A stretch of DNA of 64,000 bases, taken from Taudactylus pleione (taxonomy: Eukaryota; Chordata; Amphibia; Anura; Myobatrachidae). The first letter of the stretch is position 1; each line of letters starts with the position of its first letter. Position numbers and translations under genes: made by a program. The stretch is taken from positions 8,613,001 to 8,677,000 of the forward strand of contig JAUIMM010000188.1 in NCBI GenBank assembly GCA_031769625.1, given 5' to 3'. Below are positions 35,001 through 46,800 of the stretch, in pieces. The notes under the pieces were generated by a model, which did not search any database, was not told the DNA's origin, and saw nothing but the letters and a program-made list of their open reading frames with translations.

Positions 35001-37882
35001 GTGTGAGTTATAGTGAGGTGTAGGGGCAGATCTGTAGTCAGGGCAGTGATGTATCAGACAGGTAATGAGAGGGGTGTAATGGCAGGTGTGAGTTATAGTG
35101 AGGTGTAGTGGCAGATCTGTAGTCAGTGCAGTGTGTATCAGAGAGGTAATGAGTGGGGTGTAATGGCAGGTGTGAATTATAGTGAGGTGTAGGGGCAGAT
35201 CTGTAGTCAGTGCAGTGATGTATCAGACAGGTAATGAGTGGGGTGTAATAGCAGGTGTGTATTATAGTGAGGTGTAGGGTCAGATCTGTAGTCAGTGCAG
35301 TGTGTATCAGACAGGTAATGAGTGCGGTGTAATGGTAGGTGTGAGTTATAGTGAGGTGTAGGTGCAGATCTGTAGTCAGTGCAGTGATGTATCAGACAGG
35401 TAATAAGTGAGGTGTAATGGCAGGTGTGAATTATAGTGAGGTGTAGGGGCAGATCTGTAGTCAGGGCAGTGATGTATCAGACAGGTAATGAGTGGGGTGT
35501 AATGGCAGGTGAGAGTTATAGTGAGGTGTGGGGGCAGATCTGTGGTCAGGGCAGGGTGTATCAGACAGGTAATAAGTGAGGTGTAATGGCAGGTGTGTAT
35601 TATAGTGAGGTGTAGGGGCAGATCTGTAGTCAGGGCAGTGATGTATCAGACAGGTAATGAGTGGGGTGTAATGGCAGGTGTGAGTTATAGTGAGGTGTGG
35701 GGGCAGATCTGTAGTCAGTGCAGTGATATATCAGACAGGTAATTAGTGCGGTGTAATGGTAGGTGTGAGTTATAGTGAGGTGTAGGGGCAGATCTGTGGT
35801 CAGGGCAGTGATGTATCAGACAGGTAATGAGTGGGGTGTAATAGCAGGTGTGAATTATAGTGAGGTGTAGGGGCAGATCTGTAGTCAGTGCAGTGTGTAT
35901 CAGACAGGTAATGAGTGCGGTGTAATGGCAGGTGTGAGTTATAGTGAGATGTTGGGGCAGATCTGTAGTCAGTGCAGTGATGTATCAGACAGGTAATGAG
36001 TGGGGTGTAATGGCAGGTGTGTATTATAGTGAGGTGTAGGGGCAGATCTGTAGTCAGGGCAGTGTGTATCAGACAGGTAATGAGTGTTGTGTAATGGCAG
36101 GTGTGTATTATAGTGAGGTGTAGGGGCAGATCTGTAGTCAGGGCAGGGTGTATCAGACAGGTAATGAGTGGGGTGTAATGGCAGGTGTGAGTTATAGTGA
36201 GGTGTAGGGGAAGATCTGTAGTCAGTGCAGTGATGTATCAGACAGGTAATGATTGCGGTGTAATGGTAGGTGTGAGTTATAGTGAGGTGTAGGGGCAGAT
36301 CTGTATTCAGTGCAGTGATGTATCAGATAGGTATAGAGTGCGGTGTAATGGCAGGTGTGAGTTATAGTGAGGTGTAGGGGCAGATCTGTAGTCAGTGCAG
36401 TGATGTATCAGACAGGTAATGAGTGGGGTGTAATGGCAGGTGTGTATTATAGTGAGGTGTAGGGGCAGATCTGTAGTCAGTGCAGTGTGTATCAGACAGG
36501 TAATGAGTGCGGTGTAATGGTAGGTGTGAGTTATAGTGAGGTGTAGGGGCAGATCTGTAGTCAGGGCAGTGATGTATCAGACAGGTAATGAGTGCGGTGT
36601 AATGGCAGGTGTGAGTTATAGTGAGGTGTAGGGGCAGATCTGTAGTCAGTGCAGTGTGTGTCAGACAGGTAATGAGTGCGTTGTAATGGCAGGTGTGAGT
36701 TATAGAGAGATGTAGGGGCAGATCTGTAGTCAGTGTAGTGATGTATCAGACAGGTAATGAGTGCGGTGTAATGGCAGGTGTGAGTTATAGTGAGGTGTAG
36801 GAGCAGATCTGTAGTCAGGGCAGGGTGTATCAGACAGGTAATGAGTGGGGTGTAATGGCAGGTGTGAGTTATAGTGAGGTGTAGGGGCAGATCTGTAGTC
36901 AGGGCAGTGATGTATCAGACAGGTAATGAGTGGGGTGTAATGGCAGGTGTGTATTATAGTGAGGTGTAGGGGCAGATCTGTAGTCAGTGCAGTGTGTATC
37001 AGACAGGTAATGAGTGCGGTGTAATGGTAGGTGTGAGTTATAGTGAGGTGTAGGGGCAGATCTGTAGTCAGTGCAGTGATGTATCAGACAGGTAATGAGT
37101 GAGGTGTAATGGCAGGTGTGAATTACAGTGAGGTGTAGGGGCAGATCTGTAGTCAGGGCAGTGATGTATCAGACAGGTAATGAGTGGGGTGTAATGGCAG
37201 GTGTGAGTTATAGTGAGGTGTAGGGGCAGATCTGTAGTCAGTGCAGTGATGTATCAGACAGGTAATGAGTGCGGTGTAATGGCAGGTGTGAGTTATAGTG
37301 AGGTGTAGGGGCAGATCTGTAGTCAGGGCAGTGATGTATCAGACAGGTAATGAGAGGGGTGTAATGGCAGGTATGAGTTATAGTGAGGTGTAGTGGCAGA
37401 TCTGTAGTCAGTGCAGTGTGTATCAGAGAGGTAATGAGTGGGGTGTAATGGCAGGTGTGAATTATAGTGAGGTGTAGGGGCAGATCTGTAGTCAGTGCAG
37501 TGATGTATCAGACAGGTAATGAGTGCGGTGTAATGGCAGGTGTAAGTTATAGTGAGGTGTAGGGGCAGATCTGTAGTCAGTGCAGTGTGTATCAGACAGG
37601 TAATGATTGCGGTGTAATGGCAGGTGTGAATTTTAGTGAGGTGTAGGGGCAGATCTGTAGTCAGTGCAGTGTGTATCAGAGAGGTAATGAGTGGGGTGTA
37701 ATGGCATGTGTGAGTTATAGTGAGGTGTAGGGGCAGATCTGAAATCAGTGCAGTGATCTATCAGACAGGTAATGAGTGTGCTGTAATTGTAGGTGTGAGT
37801 TATAGTGAGGTGTAGGGGCAGATCAGTAGTCAGGGCAGTGATGTATCAGACAGGTAATGAGTGGGGTGTAATGGCAGGTGTG
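26085..37882 (+). repeat. Copy A of an 11,741-bp tandem duplication
   Basis: Every rare variant I followed in this segment recurs 11,741 bp downstream, for example TAGTGATTTGTAGG at 26401 and 38142. The match begins just after a mismatch at 26084 and runs to 37882, where copy A already overlaps the start of copy B. The four substitutions seen by eye, in A coordinates, are at 30918, 31078, 35598 and 36626. I saw no length change. Confidence 0.9.
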
Positions 37883-40800
37883 TATTATAGTGAGGTGTAG
37901 GGGCAGATCTGTAGTCAGTGCAGTGTGTATCAGACAGGTAATGAGTGCGGTGTAATGGTAGGTGTGAGTTATAGTGAGGTGTAGGGGCAGATCTGTAGTC
38001 AGTGCAGTGATCTATCAGACAGGTAATGAGTGGGGTGTAATGGCAGGTGTTAGTTATAGTGAGGTGTAGGGGCAGATCTGTAGTCAGTGCAGTGTTGTAT
38101 CAGACAGGTAATGAGTGTGGTGTAATGGCAGGTGTGAGTTATAGTGATTTGTAGGGGCAGATCTGTAGTCATGGCAGTGATGTATCAGACAGGTAATGAG
38201 TGGGGTGTAATGGCAGGTGTGAGTTATAGTGAGGTGTAGGGGCAGATCTGTAGTCAGTGCAGTGATGTATCAGACAGGTAATGAGTGAGGTGTAATGGCA
38301 GGTGTGAATTACAGTGAGGTGTAGGGGCAGATCTGTAGTCAGGGCAGTGATGTATCAGACAGGTAATGAGTGGTTGGTAATGGCAGGTGTGAGTTATAGT
38401 GAGGTGTAGGGGCAGATCTGTAGTCAGTGCAGTGATGTATCAGACAGGTAATGAGTGCGGTGTAATGGCAGGTGTGAGTTGTTGTGAGGTGTAGGGGCAG
38501 ATCTGTAGTTAGGGCAGTGATGTATCAGACAGGTAATGAGTGGGGTGTAATGGCAGGTGTGAGTTATAGTGAGGTGTAGTGGCAGATCTGTAGTCAGTAC
38601 AGTGTGTATCAGAGAGGTAATGAGTGGGGTGTAATGGCAGGTGTGAGTTATAGTGAGGTGTAGGGGCAGATATGTAGTCAGTGCAGTGATCTATCAGACA
38701 GGTAATGAGTGGGGTGTAATGGCAGGTGTGAGTTATAGTGAGGTGTAGGGGCAGATCTGTAGTCAGGGCAGTGATGTATCAGACAGGTAATGAGTGCTGT
38801 GTAATGGCAGGTGTGAGTTATAGTGAGGTGTAGGGGCAGATCTGTAGTCAGTGCAGTGATGTATCAGACAGGTAATGAGTGCGGTCTAATGTAGTCAGTG
38901 CAGTGTGTATCAGACAGGTAATGAGTGGGGTGTAATGGCAAGTGTGAGTTATAGTGAGGTGTAGGAGCAGATCTGCAGTCAGGGCAGTGATGTAACAGAC
39001 AGGTAATGAGTGGGGTGTAATGGCAGGTGTGAGTTATAGTGAAGTGTAGGGGCAGATCTGTAGTCAGGGCAGTGATGTATCAGACAGGTAATGAGTGCGG
39101 TGTAATGGCAGGTGTGAGTTATAGTGAGGTGTAGGGGCAGATCTGTAGTCATTGCAGTGATCTATCAGACAGGTAATGAGTGGGGTGTAATGGCAGGTGT
39201 GAGTTATAGTGAGGTGTAGGGGCAGATCTGTAGTCAGTGCAGTGTTGTATCAGACAGGTAATGAGTGCGGTGTAATGGTAGGTGTGAGTTATAGTGAGGT
39301 GTAGTGGCAGATCTGTCGTCATGGCAGTGATGTATCAGACAGGTAATGAGTGGGGTGTAATGGCAGGTGTGAGTTATAGTGAGGTGTAGGGGCAGATCTG
39401 TAGTCAGTGGAGTGATGTATCAGACAGGTAATGAGTGCGGTGTAATGACAGGTGTGAGTTATAGTGAGGTGTAGGGGCAGATCTGTAGTCAGTGCAGTGT
39501 GTATCAGACAGGTAATGAGTGGGGTGTAATGGCAGGTGTGAGTTATATTGAGGTGTAGGGGCAGATCTGTAGTCAGGGCAGTGATGTATCAGACAGGTAA
39601 TGAGTGGGGTGTAATGGCAGGTGTGTATTATAGTGAGGTGTAGGGGCAGATCTGTAGTCAGTGCAGTGTGTATCTGACAGGTAATGAGTGCGGTGTAATG
39701 GTAGGTGTGAGTTATAGTGAGGTGTAGGGGCAGATCTGTAGTCAGTGCAGTGATGTATCAGACAGGTAATGAGTGAGGTGTAATGGCAGGTGTGAATTAC
39801 AGTGAGGTGTAGGGGCAGATCTGTAGTCAGGGCAGTGATGTATCAGACAGGTAATGAGTGGGGTGTAATGGCAGGTGTGAGTTATAGTGAGGTGTAGGGA
39901 CAGATCTGTAGTCAGTGCAGTGATGTATCAGACAGGTAATGAGTGCGGTGTAATGGCAGGTGTGAGTTATAGTGAGGTGTAGGGGCAGATCTGTAGTCAG
40001 GGCAGTGATGTATCAGACAGGTAATGAGAGGGGTGTAATGGCAGGTGTGAGTTATAGTGAGGTGTAGGGGCAGATCTGTAGTCAGTGCAGTGATGTATCA
40101 GACAGGTAATGAGTGCGGTCTAATGTAGTCAGTGCAGTGTGTATCAGACAGGTAATGAGTGGGGTGTAATGGCAGGTGAGAGTTATAGTGAGGTGTAGGG
40201 GCAGATCTGTAGTCATGGCAGTGATGTATCAGACAGGTAATGAGTGGGGTGTAATGGCAGGTGTGAGTTATAGTGAGGTGTAGGGGCAGATCTGTAGTCA
40301 GTGCAGTGATGTATCAGACAGGTAATGAGTGGGGTGTAATGGCAGGTGTGAATTACAGTGAGGTGTAGGGGCAGATCTGTAGTCAGGGCAGTGATGTATC
40401 AGACAGGTAATGAGTGGGGTGTAATGGCAGGTGTGAGTTATAGTGAGGTGTAGGGGCAGATCTGTAGTCAGTGCAGTGATGTATCAGACAAGTAATGAGT
40501 GCGGTGTAATGGCAGGTGTGAGTTGTTGTGAGGTGTAGGGGCAGATCTGTAGTCAGGGCAGTGATGTATCAGACAGGTAATGAGTGGGGTGTAATGGCAG
40601 GTGTGAGTTATAGTGAGGTGTAGTGGCAGATCTGTAGTCAGTGCAGTGTGTATCAGAGATTTACTGAGTGGGGTGTAATGGCAGGTGTGAGTTATAGTGA
40701 GGTGTAGGGGCAGATCTGTAGTCAGTGCAGTGATCTATCAGACAGGTAATGAGTGGGGTGTAATGGCAGGTGTGAGTTATAGTGAGGTGTAGGGGCAGAT

Positions 40801-43800
40801 CTGTAGTCAGGGCAGTGATGTATCAGACAGGTAATGAGTGCTGTGTAATGGCAGGTGTGAGTTATAGTGAGGTGTAGGGGCAGATCTGTAGTCAGTGCAG
40901 TGATGTATCAGACAGGTAATGAGTGCGGTCTAATGTAGTCAGTGCAGTGTGTATCAGACAGGTAATGAGTGGGGTGTAATGGCAGGTGTGAGTTATAGTG
41001 AGGTGTAGGAGCAGATCTGCAGTCAGGGCAGTGATGTAACAGACAGGTAATGAGTGGGGTGTAATGGCAGGTGTGAGTTATAGTGAAGTGTAGGGGCAGA
41101 TCTGTAGTCAGGGCAGTGATGTATCAGACAGGTAATGAGTGGGGTGTAATGGCAGGTGTGAGTTATAGTGAGGTGTAGGGGCAGATCTGTAGTCATTGCA
41201 GTGATCTATCAGACAGGTAATGAGTGGGGTGTAATGGCAGGTGTGAGTTATAGTGAGGTGTAGGGGCAGATCTGTAGTCAGTGAAGTGTTGTATCAGACA
41301 GGTAATGAGTGCGGTGTAATGGTAGGTGTGAGTTATAGTGAGGTGTAGGGGCAGATCTGTAGTCATGGCAGTGATGTATCAGACAGGTAATGAGTGCGGT
41401 GTAATGGTAGGTGTGAGTTATAGTGAGGTGTAGGGGCAGATCTGTAGTCAGTGCAGTGATGTATCAGACAGGTAATGAGTGCGGTGTAATGACAGGTGTG
41501 AGTTATAGTGAGGTGTAGGGGCAGATCTGTAGTCAGTGCAGTGTGTATCAGACAGGTAATGAGTGGGGTGTAATGGCAGGTGTGAGTTATAGTGAGGTGT
41601 AGGGGCAGATCTGTAGTCAGGGCAGTGATGTATCAGACAGGTAATGAGTGGGGTGTAATGGCAGGTGTGTATTATATTGAGGTGTAGGGGCAGATCTGTA
41701 GTCAGTGCAGTGTGTATCAGACAGGTAATGAGTGCGGTGTAATGGTAGGTGTGAGTTATAGTGAGGTGTAGGGGCAGATCTGTTGTCAGTGCAGTGATGT
41801 ATCAGACAGGTAATGAGTGAGGTGTAATGGCAGGTGTGAATTACAGTGAGGTGTAGGGGCAGATCTGTAGTCAGGGCAGTGATGTATCAGACAGGTAATG
41901 AGTGGGGTGTAATGGCAGGTGTGAGTTATAGTGAGGTGTAGGGGCAGATCTGTAGTCAGGGCAGTGATGTATCAGACAGGTAATGAGAGGGGTGTAATGG
42001 CAGGTATGAGTTATAGTGAGGTGTAGTGGCAGATCTGTAGTCAGTGCAGTGTGTATCAGAGAGGTAATGAGTGGGGTGTAATGGCAGGTGTGAATTATAG
42101 TGAGGTGTAGGGGCAGATCTGTAGTCAGTGCAGTGATGTATCAGACAGGTAATGAGTGCGGTGTAATGGCAGGTGTGAGTTATAGTGAGGTGTAGGGGCA
42201 GATCTGTAGTCAGTGCAGTGTGTATCAGACAGGTAATGAGTGGGGTGTAATGGCAGGTGTGAATTATAGCGAGGTTTAGGGGCAGATCTGTAATCAGTGC
42301 AGAGATATATCAGACCGGTAATGAGTGCGGTGTAAAGGCAGGTGTGAGTTATAGTGAGGTGTAGGGGCAGATCTGTAGTCAGTGCAGTGTGTATCAGAGA
42401 GGTAGTGAGTGGGGTGTAATGGCAGGTGTGAGTTATAGTGAGGTGTAGGGGCAGATCTGTAGTCAGTGCAGTGATGTAACAGATAAAGAGTGCGGTGTAA
42501 TGGCAGGTGTGAATTATAGTGAGGTGTAGGGGCAGATCTGTAGTCAGTGCAGTGATGTGTCAGACAGGTAATGAGTGCGGTGTAATGGCAGGTGTTAGTT
42601 ATAGTGAGGTGTAGAGGCAGATCTGTAGTCAGTGCAGTGTGTATCAGAGAGGTAATGACTGGGGTGTAATGGCAGGTGTGAATTATAGTGAGGTGTAGGG
42701 GCAGATCTGTAGTCAGTGCAGTGATGTATCAGACAGGTAATGAGTGCGGTGAAATGGCAGATGTGAGTTATAGTGAGGTGTAGGGGCAGATCTGTAGTCA
42801 GTGCGGTGTGTTTCAGACAGGTAATGAGTGAGGTGTAATGGCAGGTGTGAGTTATAGTGAGGTGTAGGGGCAGATCTGTAGTCAGGGCAGTAATATATCA
42901 GACAGGTAATGAGTGTGGTGTAATGGCAGGTGTGAATTATAGTGAGGTGTAGGGGCAGATCTGTAGTCAGTGCAGTGATGTATCAGACAGGTAATGAGTG
43001 CGGTGTAATGGCAGGTGTGAATTATAGTGAGGTGCTGAGGCAGATCTGTAGTCAGTGCAGTGTGTATCAGACAGGTAATGATTGCGGTGTAATGGCAGGT
43101 GTGAATTTTAGTGAGGTGTAGGGGCAGATCTGTAGTCAGTGCAGTGTGTATCAGAGAGGTAATGAGTGGGGTGTAATGGCATGTGTGAGTTATAGTGAGG
43201 TGTAGGGGCAGATCTGAAATCAGTGCAGTGATCTATCAGACAGGTAATGAGTGCGGTGTAATTGTAGGTGTGAGTTATAGTGAGGTGTAGAGGCAGATCT
43301 GTAGTCAGGGCAGTGATGTATCAGACAGGTAATGAGTGGGGTGTAATGGCAGGTGTGAGTTATAGTGAGGTGTAGGGGCAGATCTGTAGTCAGTGCAGTG
43401 ATGTATCAGACAGGTAATGAGTGGGCTGTAATGGCAGGTGTGAGTTATAGTGAGGTGTAGGGGCAGATCTGTAGTCAGGGCAGTGATGTATCAGACAGGT
43501 AATGAGTGGGGTGTAATGGCAGGTGTGAGTTATAGTGAGGTGTAGGGGCAGATCTGTAGTCAGTGCAGTGATCTATCAGACAGGTAATGAGTGCGGTGAA
43601 ATGGCAGGTGTGAGTTATAGTGAGGTGTAGGGGCAGATCTGTAGTCAGTGCGGTGCGTTTCAGACAGGTAATGAGTGAGGTGTAATGGCAGGTGTGAGTT
43701 ATAGTGAGGTGTAGGGGCAGATCTGTAGTCAGGGCAGTAATATATCAGACAGGTAATGAGTGTGGTGTAATGGCAGGTGTGAGTTATAGTGAGGTGTAGG

Positions 43801-46800
43801 GGCAGATCTGTAGTCAGTGCAGTGATGTATCAGACAGGTAATGAGTGCGGTGTAATGGCAGGTGTGAATTATAGTGAGGTGCAGGGGCAGATCTGTAGTC
43901 AGTGCAGTGTGTATCAGACAGGTAATGATTGCGGTGTAATGGCAGGTGTGAATTTTAGTGAGGTGTAGGGGCAGATCTGTAGTCAGTGCAGTGTGTATCA
44001 GAGAGGTAATGAGTGGGGTGTAATGGCATGTGTGAGTTATAGTGAGGTGTAGGGGCAGATCTGAAATCAGTGCAGTGATCTATCAGACAGGTAATGAGTG
44101 CGCTGTAATTGAAGGTGTGAGTTATAGTGAGGTGTAGGGGCAGATCTGTAGTCAGGGCAGTGATGTATCAGACAGGTAATGAGTGGGGTGTAATGGCAGG
44201 TGTGAGTTATAGTGAGGTGTAGGGGCAGATCTGTAGTCAGTGCAGTGATGTATCAGACAGGTAATGAGTGGGCTGTAATGGCAGGTGTGAGTTATAGTGA
44301 GGTGTAGGGGCAGATCAGTAGTCAGGGCAGTGATGTATCAGACAGGTAATGAGTGGGGTGTAATGGCAGGTGTGAGTTATAGTGAGGTGTAGGTTCAGAT
44401 CTGTAGTCAGTGCAGTGATCTATCAGACAGGTAATGAGTGGGCTGTAATGGCAGGTGTGAGTTATAGTGAGGAGTAGGGGCAGATCTGTAGTCAGGGCAG
44501 TGTGTATCAGACAGGTAATGAGTGCGGTGTAATGGCAGGTGTGTATTATAGTGAGGTGTAGGGGCAGATCTGTAGTCAGTGCAGTGATGTATCAGACAGA
44601 TAATGAGTGGGGTGTAATGGCAGGTGTGAGTTATAATGAGGTGTAGGAGCAGATCTGTAGTCAGTGCAGTGTGTATCAGACAGATAATGAGTGGGGTGTA
44701 ATGGCAGGTGTGAGTTATAGTTAGGTGTTGGAGCATATCTGTAGTCAGGGCAGTGATGTATCAGACAGGTAATGAGTGGGGTGTAATGGCAGGTGTGAAT
44801 TATAGTGAGGTGTAGGGGCAGATCTGTAGTCAGTGCAGTGTTGTATCAGACAGGTAATGAGTGCGGTATAATGGCAGGTGTGAGTTATAGTGAGGTGTAG
44901 GGGCAGATCTGTAGTCATGGCAGTGATGTATCAGACAGGTAATGAGTGGGGTGTAATGGCAGGTGTGAGTTATAGTGAGGTGTAGGGGCAGATCTGTAGT
45001 CAGGGCAGTGATGTATCAGACAGGTAATGAGTGGGGTGTAATGGCAGGTGTGAGTTATAGTGAGGTGTAGGGGCAGATCTGTAGTCAGTGCAGTGATGTA
45101 TCAGACAGGTAATAAGTGGGCTGTAATGGCAGGTGTGAGTTATAGTGAGGTGTAGGGGCAGATCTGTAGTCAGAGCAGTGATGTATCAGAGAGGTAATGA
45201 GTGGGGTGTAATGGCAGGTGTGAGTTATAGTGAGGTGTAGGGGCAGATCTGTAGTCAGTGCAGTGATCTATCAGACAGGTAATGAGTGTGCTGTAATGGC
45301 AGGTGTGAGTTATAGTGAGGTGTTGGAGCAGATCTGTAGTCAGGGCAGTGATGTATCAGACAGGTAATGAGTGGGGTGTAATGGCAGGTGTGAATTATAG
45401 TGAGGTGTAGGGGCAGATCTGTAGTCAGTGCAGTGTTGTATCAGACAGGTAATGAGTGCGGCGTAATGGCAGGTGTGAGTTATAGTGAGGTGTAGGGGCA
45501 GATCTGTAGTCATGGCAGTGATGTATCAGACAGGTAATGAGTGGGGTGTAATGGCAGGTGTGAGTTATAGTGAGGTGTAGAGGCAGATCTGTAGTCAGTG
45601 CAGTGATGTATCAGACAGGTAATGAGTGCGGTGTAATGGCAGGTGTGAGTTATAGTGAGGTGTAGGGGCAGATCTGTAGTCAGTGCAGTGTGTATCAGAC
45701 AGGTAATGAGTGGGGTGTAATGGCAGGTGTGAGTTATAGTGAGGTGTAGGAGCAGATCTGTAGTCAGGGCAGTGATGTATCAGACAGGTAATGAGTGGGG
45801 TGTAATGGCAGGTGTGAGTTATAGTGAGGTGTAGGGGCAGACCTGTAGTAAGTGCAGTGATGTATCAGACAGGTAATGAGTGCGGTGTAATGACAGGTGT
45901 GTGTTATAGTGAGGTGTAGGGGCAGATCTGTAGTCAGTGCAGTGTGTATCAGACAGGTAATGAGTGGGGTGTAATGGCAGGTGTGAGTTATAGTGAGGTG
46001 TAGGGGCAGATCTGTAGTCAGGGCAGTGATGTATCAGACAGGTAATGAGTGGGGTGTAATGGCAGGTGTGAAAAATAGTGAGGTGTAGGGGCAGATTTGT
46101 AGTCAGTGCAGTGTTGTATCAGACAGGTAATGAGTGCAGTGTAATGGCAGGTGTGAGTTATAGTGAGGTGTAGGGGCAGATCTGTAGTCAGTGCAGTGAT
46201 GTATCAGACAGGTGAGTGCGGTGTAATGGCAGGTGTGAGTTATAATGAGGTGTAGGGGCAGATCTGTAGTCAGTGTAGTGATGTATCAGACAGGTAATGA
46301 GTGTGGTGTAATGGTAGGTGTGAGTTATAGTGATGTGTAGGGGCAGATCTGTAGTCAGTGTAGTGATGTGTCAGACAGGTAATGAGTGCGGTGTAATGGC
46401 AGGTGTGAGTTATAGTGAGGTGTAGGGGCAGATCTGTAGTCAGTGCAGTGATCTATCAGGCAGGTATTGAGTGCGGTGTAATGGCAGGTGTGAGTTATAG
46501 AGAGATGTAGGGGCAGATCTGTAGTCAGTGCAGTGTGTATCAGACAGGTAATGAGTGCAGTGTAATGGCAGGTGTGAGTTATACTGAGGTGTAGGGGCAG
46601 ATCTGTAGTCAGGGCAGTGATGTATCAGACAGGTAATAATTGAGGTGTAATGGCAGGTGTGAGTTATAGTGAGGTGTAGGGGCAGATCTGTAGTCAGGGC
46701 AGTGATGTATCAGACAGGTAATGAGTGCGGTGTAATGGCAGGTGTGAGTTATAGTGAGGTGTAGGGGCAGATCTGTAGTCAGGGCAGTGATGTATCAGAC

